From NCBI GenBank assembly GCA_022759065.1, contig JAEMPZ010000202.1:1-7241 (forward strand): DNA of 7,241 nt. Direction: 5' to 3'. Shown one piece after another: positions 1-6,595 of this stretch. Source of the stretch: Acidobacteriota bacterium. Lineage in GTDB: Bacteria; Acidobacteriota; UBA4820; DSQY01. The translations under genes and the position numbers were made by a program. Position 1 is the first letter of the stretch. The number at the start of each line of letters is the position of its first letter. The notes under the pieces are model-generated. The model had not been told where the DNA came from. It did not search any database and saw only the letters and a list, made by a program, of their open reading frames with translations.

Positions 1-278
1 GACGGCGCCGATGCCCCCCGTTCCCTTGCGCTGAAAGAGAAAGAGCGTGACCAGATGTACTTTATTGAGATGACGAAGATTAGCGCCCAAGTTTGTTATT
101 CTACCACACTGCCGTCCAACCACTGCCGCGGCGGCCTTGCCTTCATAGCTAATCTATCATCCATCATCCGCTGTCAGATGTGTTTTGTACGTCGCGGGCA
201 CGGGAGGGTGTACACTGATCGAGCCCGCGCAACGAACGCGCCGGTTGGGTGGCGCTCGCGCGCAAAGGGAGGCGGCAA
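1..278. other. unassigned 5' region; possible 3' remnant of an upstream gene
   Basis: No recognisable gene is complete here. The + strand frame starting at base 1 has no stop until the TGA at 280-282. Its first roughly 30 codons read plausibly like protein (charged and mixed residues), but from about codon 35 onward the composition (many Cys, Arg, Gly) looks non-coding. The other two forward frames close at 32-34 and 48-50, so an upstream gene could end at any of these. Bases 60-180 are less GC-rich than the genes and look intergenic. I found no convincing promoter: candidate -35/-10 pairs around 137-160 and 185-216 have wrong spacing. An 8-base palindrome GTGTACAC lies at 208-215. No RNA gene was recognised. 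Confidence 0.3.
267..272 (+). promoter_or_regulatory. ribosome binding site that fixes the TTG start of the YmdB-like gene
   Basis: GGGAGG lies six bases upstream of the TTG at 279. This decides the start: an in-frame GTG at 249 would add ten Arg/Lys-rich residues and has no Shine-Dalgarno sequence. Translation from TTG gives the MRILFFGDIVG opening typical of this family. Confidence 0.75.
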
Positions 279-1070
279 TTGAGGATTCTTTTTTTCGGAG
301 ACATTGTCGGGAAACCGGGACGCCACGCGGTGGCGTCGCTGATCGCGCCTCTTCGCGAAAGGTATCAACCCGACGTCATTGTTGCCAACGCCGAGAACGC
401 GGCAGGAGGCTTCGGTCTGACGGCGAAGGTAATCCAGGAGCTTTTCCGCATAGGCGTTGACCTCATTACGACGGGCAACCACGTCTGGGACAAGAAGGAA
501 ACCCTGAAGCTCATTGAAGCGGAGGAGCGCGTGATTCGGCCCCTGAACTTTGCCCCCGAATGTCCAGGAAAGGGATTTGCCAGGCTGGAACTGCCAGATG
601 GAAGAGTCCTATGGATAGTGAACCTCCAGGGTAAAGTAATGATGCCTCCGATAGCATGCCCATTTCGCGCGATGGACGCCTTTTTGGTTCAAGTGCCGAA
701 GGAGGAGCGCTGCATTCTGGTTGATTTCCACGCAGAAGCAACAAGCGAAAAGCGCGCGATGGGGTTCTATCTTGACGGGCGGGCGAGCCTTGTCGTGGGC
801 ACCCACACGCACGTCCAGACTAATGACGCCGAAATTCTTCCCATGGGAACCGGATATCTCAGCGACGCCGGGATGACAGGCTCCTTCGCGTCGGTCATCG
901 GAATGGACGTTGAGGATTCAACAAAACGGATTCTGACCGGAATGCCCGTTCTTTTGAACGTGGCAAAAGGCAACGAAAAGGCCGCCATCGTCTTCGCCGA
1001 CATTGACGACGCAAGCGGGAAGTGCCTGAGGCTGGAAACCTGCATAGAGCCAGCGCCGCCCAGCCGTTAG
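279..1070 (+). CDS. ymdB: YmdB-like (TIGR00282 family) metallophosphoesterase
   Basis: This 263-residue protein belongs to the TIGR00282/YmdB family of calcineurin-like metallophosphoesterases, about the usual family length. The metal-binding set is complete: D8 in GDIVGKPGR, E39 and N40 in NAENAAGG, N67 in TTGNHVWD, H151 in HAEATSEK, and H176 and H178 in GTHTHVQT. The family motif around SDAGMTG follows. The start is the TTG at 279, chosen from its Shine-Dalgarno sequence and the family-typical N-terminus. In Bacillus subtilis YmdB is a cytoplasmic phosphodiesterase acting on 2',3'-cyclic nucleotides and is needed for biofilm formation. In many bacteria the gene follows rny (RNase Y), but no RNase Y C-terminus is visible upstream. 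The next gene begins 67 bases downstream, so co-transcription is possible but not certain. Family assignment is secure; the physiological substrate here is inferred. Confidence 0.93.
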   Translation: MRILFFGDIVGKPGRHAVASLIAPLRERYQPDVIVANAENAAGGFGLTAKVIQELFRIGVDLITTGNHVWDKKETLKLIEAEERVIRPLNFAPECPGKGFARLELPDGRVLWIVNLQGKVMMPPIACPFRAMDAFLVQVPKEERCILVDFHAEATSEKRAMGFYLDGRASLVVGTHTHVQTNDAEILPMGTGYLSDAGMTGSFASVIGMDVEDSTKRILTGMPVLLNVAKGNEKAAIVFADIDDASGKCLRLETCIEPAPPSR

Positions 1071-1137
1071 GGCCAGGGTTTTCTCCGCCTTGCCTTGCGG
1101 GCCGTCTGGTGGTAGATTGCTAAAGGGAGAGGTCGCC

Positions 1138-2361
1138 ATGGCTGAAAAAGTGGTTTTCGAATCAGCACGAAAAGCCGACGCCGACATGCGGCAGGCGAGA
1201 AACCCGGTCGAGGACAAGAACGTCATCGAGGAGGTTGACAAGGTGATCTCCGCCGCGGCGGATGCCGGCGCGTCCGAGGTGCACCTTGAACCCGTTCAGG
1301 ATGGTTATGTCATCAGGGTGAGGGAAGCGGGCACACTTCGCAAGGTAAGCGACATCCCGGAACGGCTAAAGCTCAACGTGGCCAACAGGATAAAGGTGCT
1401 CGCCGGCCTGGACATCACCAAAAGCAGGATTCCACAGAGCGGTTACTTCAAGCTTGTTCACGGCGACAAGAAGCTCGAACTGAACGTCTACAGCATGCCG
1501 ATGCTTTACGGAGAGTCCATCGTAATCAAACTCTCCTACAAGGTGAGCGCCACGATGAGGCTTCACCAGTTGGGGATGCAGCCGGCCGTCCTGGCCACAT
1601 ACCAGAAAGCGCTGGCAAGAGGCTCCGGGCTTTACCTCATAACAGGGCCGCCAGGCTCTGGAAAACGCACCACCATTTACGCTTCGATTCTTGAAGAGTT
1701 GAAACCGGACCAGCTTGCCCTCGGGTTCGACCCGGTCGTCAAGTACGAAGTGCCAGGAATGGTCCAGGGCAAGCCGGAAGAGAAGAGCGAGTACACTTTC
1801 GCCGAAGCGATCACCGCGCTTATCCGCCAGGAGCCTGACATCGCCTACATCGGAGAGATAAGCGGCGAAGCCGACGCGCGCGCGACGATTCAGGGAGCCT
1901 TTGCAAAGAGGCTGGTATTGGCGAGAATGACGGCCAACGATTCCGTGAGCGCCATCCAGAACCTCATTGACATGGGGATCCAGCCTTTCCTTATCGTGGC
2001 CTCGCTCGCAGCCGTAATAAACCAGCGCATGGTAAGGAGGCTTTGCCCTTCATGCCGCCAGCCTTATTCCGCCGATGCCACCATGGAAAGAGAAATAGGC
2101 CTCAAGCTTCCCGACGGCGCCCAGTTCTATAAGCCCAAGGGCTGTCCCGCCTGCCAAGGCACCGGCTACAGGGGATTTTTGGCCATTTTTGAGCTTTACA
2201 AGCCCAACGAAGAGCTTGGGAAAATGGTCATCGCCAAAGAGCCGGTTCAGAACATAAGATCCAAGGCTTTCAAGGACGCCACCTATACCCTAAAGGTTGA
2301 TGGCATAATGAAGGCCCTTGGCGGCTACGCGTCTCTCGAAGACGTGCTCAACTGCCTATAA
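1138..2361 (+). CDS. divergent GspE/PilB-like secretion ATPase, probably catalytically impaired
   Basis: A 407-residue relative of the GspE/PilB (type II secretion/type IV pilus) hexameric ATPases. The ATG at 1138 is chosen because AAGGGAGAGG lies just upstream; an earlier TTG at 1090 has no ribosome site. Recognisable blocks in order are SEVHLEP (N2 domain), IKVLAGLDITKSRIPQSG, a P-loop GPPGSGKRTT at 170-179, FDPVVKY at 197-203 (Asp box), EPDIAYIGE at 232-240 (Walker B), MTAND at 264-268 (His box position), and a four-cysteine zinc site at C303, C306, C336 and C339. Several catalytic positions differ from the family: the Ser/Thr after the Walker A lysine is R177, the Asp-box Glu is F197, and the His-box His is T265. 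The usual N1 (MshEN) domain is absent. ATP binding may persist, but hydrolysis looks doubtful. It is 13 bases from the next gene and probably co-translated with it. No pilin, platform or secretin gene is in view. Confidence 0.85.
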   Translation: MAEKVVFESARKADADMRQARNPVEDKNVIEEVDKVISAAADAGASEVHLEPVQDGYVIRVREAGTLRKVSDIPERLKLNVANRIKVLAGLDITKSRIPQSGYFKLVHGDKKLELNVYSMPMLYGESIVIKLSYKVSATMRLHQLGMQPAVLATYQKALARGSGLYLITGPPGSGKRTTIYASILEELKPDQLALGFDPVVKYEVPGMVQGKPEEKSEYTFAEAITALIRQEPDIAYIGEISGEADARATIQGAFAKRLVLARMTANDSVSAIQNLIDMGIQPFLIVASLAAVINQRMVRRLCPSCRQPYSADATMEREIGLKLPDGAQFYKPKGCPACQGTGYRGFLAIFELYKPNEELGKMVIAKEPVQNIRSKAFKDATYTLKVDGIMKALGGYASLEDVLNCL

Positions 2362-2374
2362 AAGGGGGCGCCTG

Positions 2375-2770
2375 ATGCACCAAAAGCTTATCTTGAGGCG
2401 GCGCGATGGGAGCATGACGAGATGCAGCACATACTCGCACTTCTCGGCGGCTTTTCAGAGCATCAAAGTCATCAACACTGACGGCAAGGTGGATTCGGTC
2501 CCTCTATCAGAACTAAAGGCGATTTTCTTCGTCAAGGACTTCGGTGGCAATCCTCACTACCACGCCCACGGCGATTTTTCAGACGAATCGCCAAAGGCTG
2601 GCAAGGCGGTGAAGGTGACCTTTCACGACGGCGAGATCATGCGCGGAAGGGTCATCAACATGTCAGAGGGCCATTCGGGTTTTTTCATTTTCCCGGCTGA
2701 CCCGCTGGACAACAACGAGAAGGTTTTCATCGTTCGGTCACCGGACTTAAAAGTCGAGGTGGAAGGTTGA
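2375..2770 (+). CDS. DUF6982-like small domain protein
   Basis: A 131-residue soluble protein with no signal peptide or membrane segment. It starts at the ATG at 2375, with an AAAGGGGG ribosome site at 2361-2368; an in-frame upstream start at 2318 would overlap the ATPase gene and lacks support. It resembles the DUF6982 family as I remember it: an N-terminal LRRRDGSMTR strand pair (7-16), SELKAIFFVKDFGGNP (45-60), a second similar strand pair VTFHDGEIMRG (81-91), and GFFIFPADP followed by NNEKVFIV (102-120). The two DG-containing segments suggest a duplicated small beta fold. Function is unknown; in other bacteria similar domains occur alone or beside signalling and PilZ-type domains, which I cannot verify here. 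It lies between the divergent ATPase and the Clp-like gene and overlaps the latter by four bases, so a shared complex or regulatory role is likely by inference. Confidence 0.8.
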   Translation: MHQKLILRRRDGSMTRCSTYSHFSAAFQSIKVINTDGKVDSVPLSELKAIFFVKDFGGNPHYHAHGDFSDESPKAGKAVKVTFHDGEIMRGRVINMSEGHSGFFIFPADPLDNNEKVFIVRSPDLKVEVEG

Positions 2771-5700
2771 CTGTCCCGCTTCGCAATGTTCTCGATCGCG
2801 CCCGCGAAAGGCTCGTCTTTCTTGCGGATGGTGGCCCCGCGCAACAAGAGGGCGGGAACGCCACGCTCGAGGAGCAGGCTTACCAGTTTCTGGCCGAGGC
2901 CTTTCACATGGTTTCAGCCGCTGGGATGGCGGGCGTAGCGCAAAAAAACAACTACGTTCGAGAGCTGGCCCAGCTCAGCGTCTCCGTTCTTCACGACCCT
3001 TCCATGGAGAATCACGCCAAGTTTCAGGCGCAGCTATTCACAAGATACAGGGACGTTTTCGCTCAGGTTTTCCCCGTGCATGGAGCGAGCCGCGACCTCA
3101 TACCTCTCTATTTGCGCAAGTATCAGCAAATACTGGATGACATGGCACAGATAGCCTCATCGCAGGCCTCGGGGCGAAAGGGCCCTGAAGTCGAAAGGGC
3201 GTTGACCGAGGCGTTGACTTTTTTCCTGAACAACTGGACAGGCACGCTCACGATAGTCAAGCCGTCCACACAGGCGGCCGAAGGACCCGATCTCGAAGTT
3301 CTTCCGGGGGGCGGGCCATCAGTCACCAGGTTGAAAAGCCTCTCTCACCAGATTCGAGAAGGACTTTATCTTGTCCACGAGACGGTGCCGCCTCTTCCAC
3401 TCCATCCCTTTTTCTACATGGAGGGGAACAAGGCCTACCTGTTTAGAATGCTCACGTCCGAAGGGGCATTTTACCGGGCCCTTGGCTCCGGCGGTTACAG
3501 TCTCATGTTCGCGACGCAATTGATCATGGATCTAGCCGAGTGGCTTCTGCGCCTTGGTGCTTACGGCAAAGCCATCGGCCTATACAGGCTTGCCGGAGGT
3601 AAAAACCGCGAAGCGGGGCTCTTCGCCTCGGTTTTGACGCACTGCCTCAACGCCCAGGATTATTCATCACGTGGGGATGCCGCAAGAGCGGTAGGGGAGT
3701 GGGAACTGGCGCTGACCGTCAAGCCGGAATACCCCGTCCTTTACCACGAGATGGCCAACGACTGTCTCGCCGCGAACAGGCCGCAGCAGGCCATTTCTGT
3801 TCTTAATAGGCTCTTGGAGCGGTTTCCGATAAGCGACGAAGCTTACGTGGCGCTTGGCGACGTCTATGCCGCCAAGGCGGACTGGGGACGCGCCCAGCGT
3901 GCCTACGAAAAGGCCATGATTCTCAACCCTCACCATCCCGCGGCCTCTGACAAACGGCAGGCGGCGCGGGTAAAGCTCGAGGCCAGGGGAGCGGCGGAGG
4001 GCGCCGAGAAGGGGATCGCGCCACAGGAGGAACTTCTATCCTCCCTGACCAACCACGTGGCCGGCAGGCCCCGCGTGGTGCTCGCCGGCAGGGATGAAGA
4101 GGTGGCAGAGGTCATCGAAATCCTTTCGTGCCGCGACAAAAAAAACGCGCTTCTCGTGGGGGATGCCGGGGTTGGCAAGACCGCCATAATCGAAGAGGTC
4201 GCGCTGCGGCTCCACGAGGGCATGGCCCCGGAACCGCTAAAGGGCAAGCGGGTCCAGGCCGTTAACATGCCCGCGCTTATCGCTGGGGCGCGCTTCCGCG
4301 GGCAGTTCGAAGAGCGCGTTCTCGATTTGGTCCGGCGGCTCCGCGAAAAGGGAGAGCTGGCCGTCATAGAGAACATCCATCAATTAGTGCACACGGGAGG
4401 CTCGCGGGGCGCCTCGCTGGATTCGGCCGCTCTCTTGACGCCGCCGCTTTCGCGGGGCGAAATTCAGGTCATTGGAACTACGGATGATGAGGCATTTTCG
4501 AGCTTATTAGAGAAAGAACCCTCATTTTTAAAGCATTTTCATGTAATCAGAATAGAAGAGTTGCCTTTTGAGGAAGTAAAGCGCGTAATTCGTTTGCGCC
4601 GCCCGTCATACGAGGCATTCCACGCCGTGTCCATCCCATCCGAGCTTTTTGAAAACAGCTTGGATTTGATCCGGACCTCCATCAATACGCGATGCTTGCC
4701 GGAAAGCGCGCTTGACCTCATGGACCGCACCGCGGCGAGGGTTGCAATGCGCCAGCCGGTGGACGGAACTAACGAGGTGAGCCGCGAGGACATGCTTCTG
4801 ACGCTTGCCGAAATGTCAGGCGTCTCTTTTGAAAGGCTGGCGCTTTTAAGCCATGACCGCCTCGCGGGAATGGAAGGAATGCTCAAGGAAAAGATAGTAG
4901 GGCAGGATCAGGCCGTCAGCGCCGTGAGCCGCGTCGTGAGGAGCGCCAAACTGGGAATGGATTTGGATGCAAACCGGCCTGATGGCGTTTTCCTTTTTGT
5001 GGGGCCTACCGGCGTTGGCAAGACCGAACTTGCAAGGCGGTTGGCCGAGGTTCTCTTCGGGGACGAGCAGAAACTGATCAGAATAGACATGAGCGAATAC
5101 ATGGAGCGCATCAGCACGTCAAGGCTCATAGGCACCGCTCCAGGCTATGTCGGTTACTACGATCAGAATCAGTTGGCCGACCAAGTAAGGCGTAACCCTT
5201 ACTGCGTGATCCTTTTTGACGAGGTTGAGAAGGCCGACCCGCAGGTCATGAACCTTTTCCTCCAGATTTTTGACGCCGGCAGGCTCACGGACGGCAAGGG
5301 AAGAACGGTCCGCTTCCATCATGCAACTATCGTCATGACGAGCAACGTGGGAACGGAATTGTTTTCAAAAGGCAAAATGGGGTACCGCGAGGATGGCGGA
5401 AGCGGCGTTATGGACGAAGCCGTCATGCGGCAGGTGCGCGCCAACTTTACGCCGGAATTTCTTAACCGAATAGATGAAATAATCGTATTCAGGAACCTTG
5501 GCCCGGATACGATGGCCTCCATTGTGGACCTTCAGCTTCAGGACCTCAAAGATAGGCTGGCGCGCCAGGGGAAATCATTGCTCCTTACCGGAGAGGCCAG
5601 GACGCTTCTTGCGAAGCTGGGCTATTGTGCCGAGTACGGCGCCAGAAACATCGGCAGAACCCTCAGGAGATACGTTTCAGAGCCTTTGGCGGCGCTGGCT

Positions 5701-5847
5701 TTGCGCGCCGATTGGCAGAACGCCTCAAAGATCAAGGTTGAGGCTATTGAAGGAAAGATTAAAGTGAGCCTTTCACCACATCCCGACCAAGTAGATGCGG
5801 AAGTCGGTCAAATAGAATCGTCCGGCACCCACTCTCCTCGAAGGTAA
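2767..5847 (+). CDS. TPR-containing ClpA/ClpC-like double AAA+ unfoldase
   Basis: A 1026-residue protein starting at a TTG that overlaps the upstream stop (TTGA), with GAGGTGGAAGG directly before it. Residues 1 to about 285 are helical and unrecognised, and replace the usual Clp N-domain. About three TPR-like repeats follow (roughly 290-395), clearest at YVALGDVYAAKADWGRAQRAYEKA-type residues before NPHHP at 387-391. AAA+ domain 1 has Walker A GDAGVGKT (465-472) and pore loop RFRGQFEER (509-517). Its Walker B is VIEN (E535-N536 instead of DE), and the arginine-finger pair is K589-H590. AAA+ domain 2 looks complete: GPTGVGKTE (746-754), pore loop GYVGY (793-797), Walker B FDE (817-819), sensor TSN (858-860), FLNRID (898-903) and GAR (958-960). 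The ClpB coiled-coil middle domain is absent, so the core resembles ClpA/ClpC. A loop with MGY sits where ClpP-binding loops occur, but ClpP partnership is uncertain. By family it should unfold or remodel proteins in the cytoplasm, powered mainly by domain 2; the TPR region may choose substrates. Confidence 0.9.
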   Translation: MTVPLRNVLDRARERLVFLADGGPAQQEGGNATLEEQAYQFLAEAFHMVSAAGMAGVAQKNNYVRELAQLSVSVLHDPSMENHAKFQAQLFTRYRDVFAQVFPVHGASRDLIPLYLRKYQQILDDMAQIASSQASGRKGPEVERALTEALTFFLNNWTGTLTIVKPSTQAAEGPDLEVLPGGGPSVTRLKSLSHQIREGLYLVHETVPPLPLHPFFYMEGNKAYLFRMLTSEGAFYRALGSGGYSLMFATQLIMDLAEWLLRLGAYGKAIGLYRLAGGKNREAGLFASVLTHCLNAQDYSSRGDAARAVGEWELALTVKPEYPVLYHEMANDCLAANRPQQAISVLNRLLERFPISDEAYVALGDVYAAKADWGRAQRAYEKAMILNPHHPAASDKRQAARVKLEARGAAEGAEKGIAPQEELLSSLTNHVAGRPRVVLAGRDEEVAEVIEILSCRDKKNALLVGDAGVGKTAIIEEVALRLHEGMAPEPLKGKRVQAVNMPALIAGARFRGQFEERVLDLVRRLREKGELAVIENIHQLVHTGGSRGASLDSAALLTPPLSRGEIQVIGTTDDEAFSSLLEKEPSFLKHFHVIRIEELPFEEVKRVIRLRRPSYEAFHAVSIPSELFENSLDLIRTSINTRCLPESALDLMDRTAARVAMRQPVDGTNEVSREDMLLTLAEMSGVSFERLALLSHDRLAGMEGMLKEKIVGQDQAVSAVSRVVRSAKLGMDLDANRPDGVFLFVGPTGVGKTELARRLAEVLFGDEQKLIRIDMSEYMERISTSRLIGTAPGYVGYYDQNQLADQVRRNPYCVILFDEVEKADPQVMNLFLQIFDAGRLTDGKGRTVRFHHATIVMTSNVGTELFSKGKMGYREDGGSGVMDEAVMRQVRANFTPEFLNRIDEIIVFRNLGPDTMASIVDLQLQDLKDRLARQGKSLLLTGEARTLLAKLGYCAEYGARNIGRTLRRYVSEPLAALALRADWQNASKIKVEAIEGKIKVSLSPHPDQVDAEVGQIESSGTHSPRR

Positions 5848-5875
5848 CCGCGCTTTGGAAAGGCGGTTACTCTTG
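5844..5875 (+). terminator. hairpin over the stop codon, probable terminator of the Clp-like cassette
   Basis: GTAACCGC (5844-5851) pairs perfectly with GCGGTTAC (5863-5870). The loop between can form a further three base pairs (CTT with AAG) around a TGGA tetraloop, leaving one bulged G. The stem includes the TAA stop of the Clp-like gene. The following TCTTGCTTGTT is T-rich but interrupted, so termination may be partial. It separates the cassette from the DUF2892/thioredoxin cluster. Confidence 0.6.
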
Positions 5876-5920
5876 CTTGTTGGCGGCATCTGTATTAAGC
5901 TTTGAAAGGAGGTGCAGCTG

Positions 5921-6106
5921 ATGCTGGACCGAGTAATTCGAGGAGTAGGCGGTTTATTTGTAGTCCTCAGCCTTGCGCTGGGTTATTGGGTCAACCAAGG
6001 GTTTTATCTCTTCACAGCCTTTGTAGGCCTGAACCTATTGCAATCAGCCTTCACCAACTGGTGTCCCATGATGTACTTTCTCAGGAAAGCTGGTGTATCC
6101 AATTGA
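5921..6106 (+). CDS. DUF2892 (YgaP-like transmembrane domain) small membrane protein
   Basis: A 61-residue protein with the DUF2892 pattern: a short basic/amphipathic start (LDRVIRGVGG), a first membrane segment at about 10-24, a second at about 28-44 with the family-typical FVGLNLLQSAFT, then a conserved Cys-Pro (C48-P49) and a short cytosolic tail. The ATG at 5921 is preceded by the excellent ribosome site AAAGGAGGTG (5905-5914); an in-frame GTG at 5912 lies inside that site and is rejected. In E. coli YgaP this membrane module is fused to a rhodanese domain, and stand-alone versions often sit near thioredoxin or sulfur-handling genes. Its biochemical role is not established. Here it leads a redox cluster, and its stop overlaps the TTG of the next small ORF by three bases. 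A separate promoter before it is expected, but I see only weak candidates. Confidence 0.9.
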   Translation: MLDRVIRGVGGLFVVLSLALGYWVNQGFYLFTAFVGLNLLQSAFTNWCPMMYFLRKAGVSN

Positions 6107-6198
6107 CATTACGTGATATTATAACGCTTGCCCTGGTTTTGGGCGCGTGGTACATCGTCAACCGTTTTATCTTGCCCAGAATGGGCGTAAGTACTTGA
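6103..6198 (+). CDS. small single-span membrane protein; TGA could be recoded as selenocysteine
   Basis: Thirty-one codons run from a TTG overlapping the DUF2892 stop (TTGA) to a TGA at 6196-6198. The product has one hydrophobic helix, about residues 5-24 (IITLALVLGAWYIVNRFIL), and ends in LPRMGVST. The only ribosome-site candidate is a weak GGTG at 6092-6095, so translation may depend on coupling to the DUF2892 gene. I do not firmly recognise a family. The frame continues past the TGA for 27 more codons to a TGA at 6280-6282, giving U-TANAC (U32, C37), and a stem-loop resembling a bacterial SECIS follows the first TGA. The shorter 31-residue form is what is directly supported. The read-through form would overlap the ribosome site and first codons of trxA, which weighs somewhat against it. 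Confidence 0.5.
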   Translation: MTLRDIITLALVLGAWYIVNRFILPRMGVST

Positions 6199-6209
6199 AC
6201 AGCCAATGC

Positions 6210-6237
6210 TTGCGAGGTCGAGTTCGACCGCACGCAA
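6210..6237 (+). promoter_or_regulatory. two-part stem-loop, SECIS-like or trxA leader structure
   Basis: TTGCG (6210-6214) pairs with CGCAA (6233-6237), and GGTCG (6216-6220) pairs with CGACC (6225-6229) around the loop AGTT, with a 1 x 3 internal loop between the stems. The apical loop starts 22 bases after the TGA at 6196-6198 and has G at its second position. Both agree with the usual description of bacterial SECIS elements (apical loop about 16-37 bases after UGA, G among the first two loop bases). The structure ends three bases before the trxA ribosome site, so control of trxA translation or mRNA processing is an equally simple explanation. The pairing is certain; the role is not. Confidence 0.55.
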
Positions 6238-6253
6238 ACCAGGAGGAAAGAAC

Positions 6254-6580
6254 ATGGCTCACAACGTGACGGAAATCAGTGACAGCACTTTTCAAACCGA
6301 GGTTCTGGACTCGCCTACGCCTGTAGTCGTTGACTTTTGGGCTCCGTGGTGCGGTCCCTGCAGAATGGTTGCGCCTGTCATGGAAGAGGTTGCAGGCGAG
6401 ATGACCGGCCAGGCGAAGTTCACCAAAATGAACATTGACGATAATCCGGCTACGCCAAACCGCTTCGGAATCATGGCGATACCGACGCTTCTCGTATTTA
6501 AGGGCGGGCAACTGGTCGGACAGCACGTCGGGGCGCTAAGCAAGCCAGCGCTCAAGAGCATGATTCAGAAGGCGCTCTAA
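6254..6580 (+). CDS. trxA: thioredoxin
   Basis: A 108-residue classical thioredoxin, the normal family length. It carries the active site WCGPC (W32, C33, C36), the buried aspartate D27 in VVVDFWAPW, the P41 equivalent after the active-site helix, and the cis-proline P77 in AIPTLLVFKGG. The ATG at 6254 has AGGAGG at 6241-6246, seven bases upstream; an in-frame ATG at 6206 would add 16 residues inside a stem-loop and is rejected. It is a cytoplasmic protein-disulfide reductase, normally recharged by thioredoxin reductase, which is not in this window. It follows two small membrane proteins and precedes an FmdB-type protein 15 bases downstream, consistent with one redox operon. Its leader contains the stem-loop at 6210-6237. 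Confidence 0.97.
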   Translation: MAHNVTEISDSTFQTEVLDSPTPVVVDFWAPWCGPCRMVAPVMEEVAGEMTGQAKFTKMNIDDNPATPNRFGIMAIPTLLVFKGGQLVGQHVGALSKPALKSMIQKAL

Positions 6581-6595
6581 TTCGAGGTAGCTGAA

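Noticed and set aside
249..278. GTG start adding ten residues to the YmdB-like protein
   Set aside because: No ribosome site upstream, and the added residues are basic and absent from the family pattern; the TTG at 279 has GGGAGG at the right distance.
1090..1118. Promoter-like pair TTGCCT and TAGATT with 17-base spacing before the GspE/PilB-like gene
   Set aside because: Only four of six matches in each hexamer, and transcription would begin inside the ribosome site.
1090..1137. Upstream TTG start for the GspE/PilB-like gene
   Set aside because: The segment contains the ribosome site for the ATG at 1138 and has no Shine-Dalgarno sequence of its own.
1138..2361. A working type II secretion or type IV pilus ATPase
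   Set aside because: Key catalytic residues are substituted and no partner secretion or pilin genes are adjacent.
3930..4376. Long minus-strand open frame opposite the Clp-like gene
   Set aside because: Rich in Ser, Arg and Ala, as expected for the antisense of a GC-rich gene; no ribosome site or family resemblance. The same applies to other minus-strand frames, such as 174-482 and 6604-6927.
2767..5847. ClpV of a type VI secretion system
   Set aside because: No ClpV-type N-domain is recognisable and no sheath, tube or baseplate genes are in the window.
5902..6102. Longer version of the 31-codon membrane ORF starting at 5902
   Set aside because: The upstream part is the DUF2892 gene read in another frame and looks non-coding (Ser/Cys/His/Arg-rich).
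6206..6253. ATG at 6206 as start of thioredoxin
   Set aside because: It would add 16 atypical residues encoded by a stem-loop; the ATG at 6254 has an ideal AGGAGG and gives the normal 108-residue protein.
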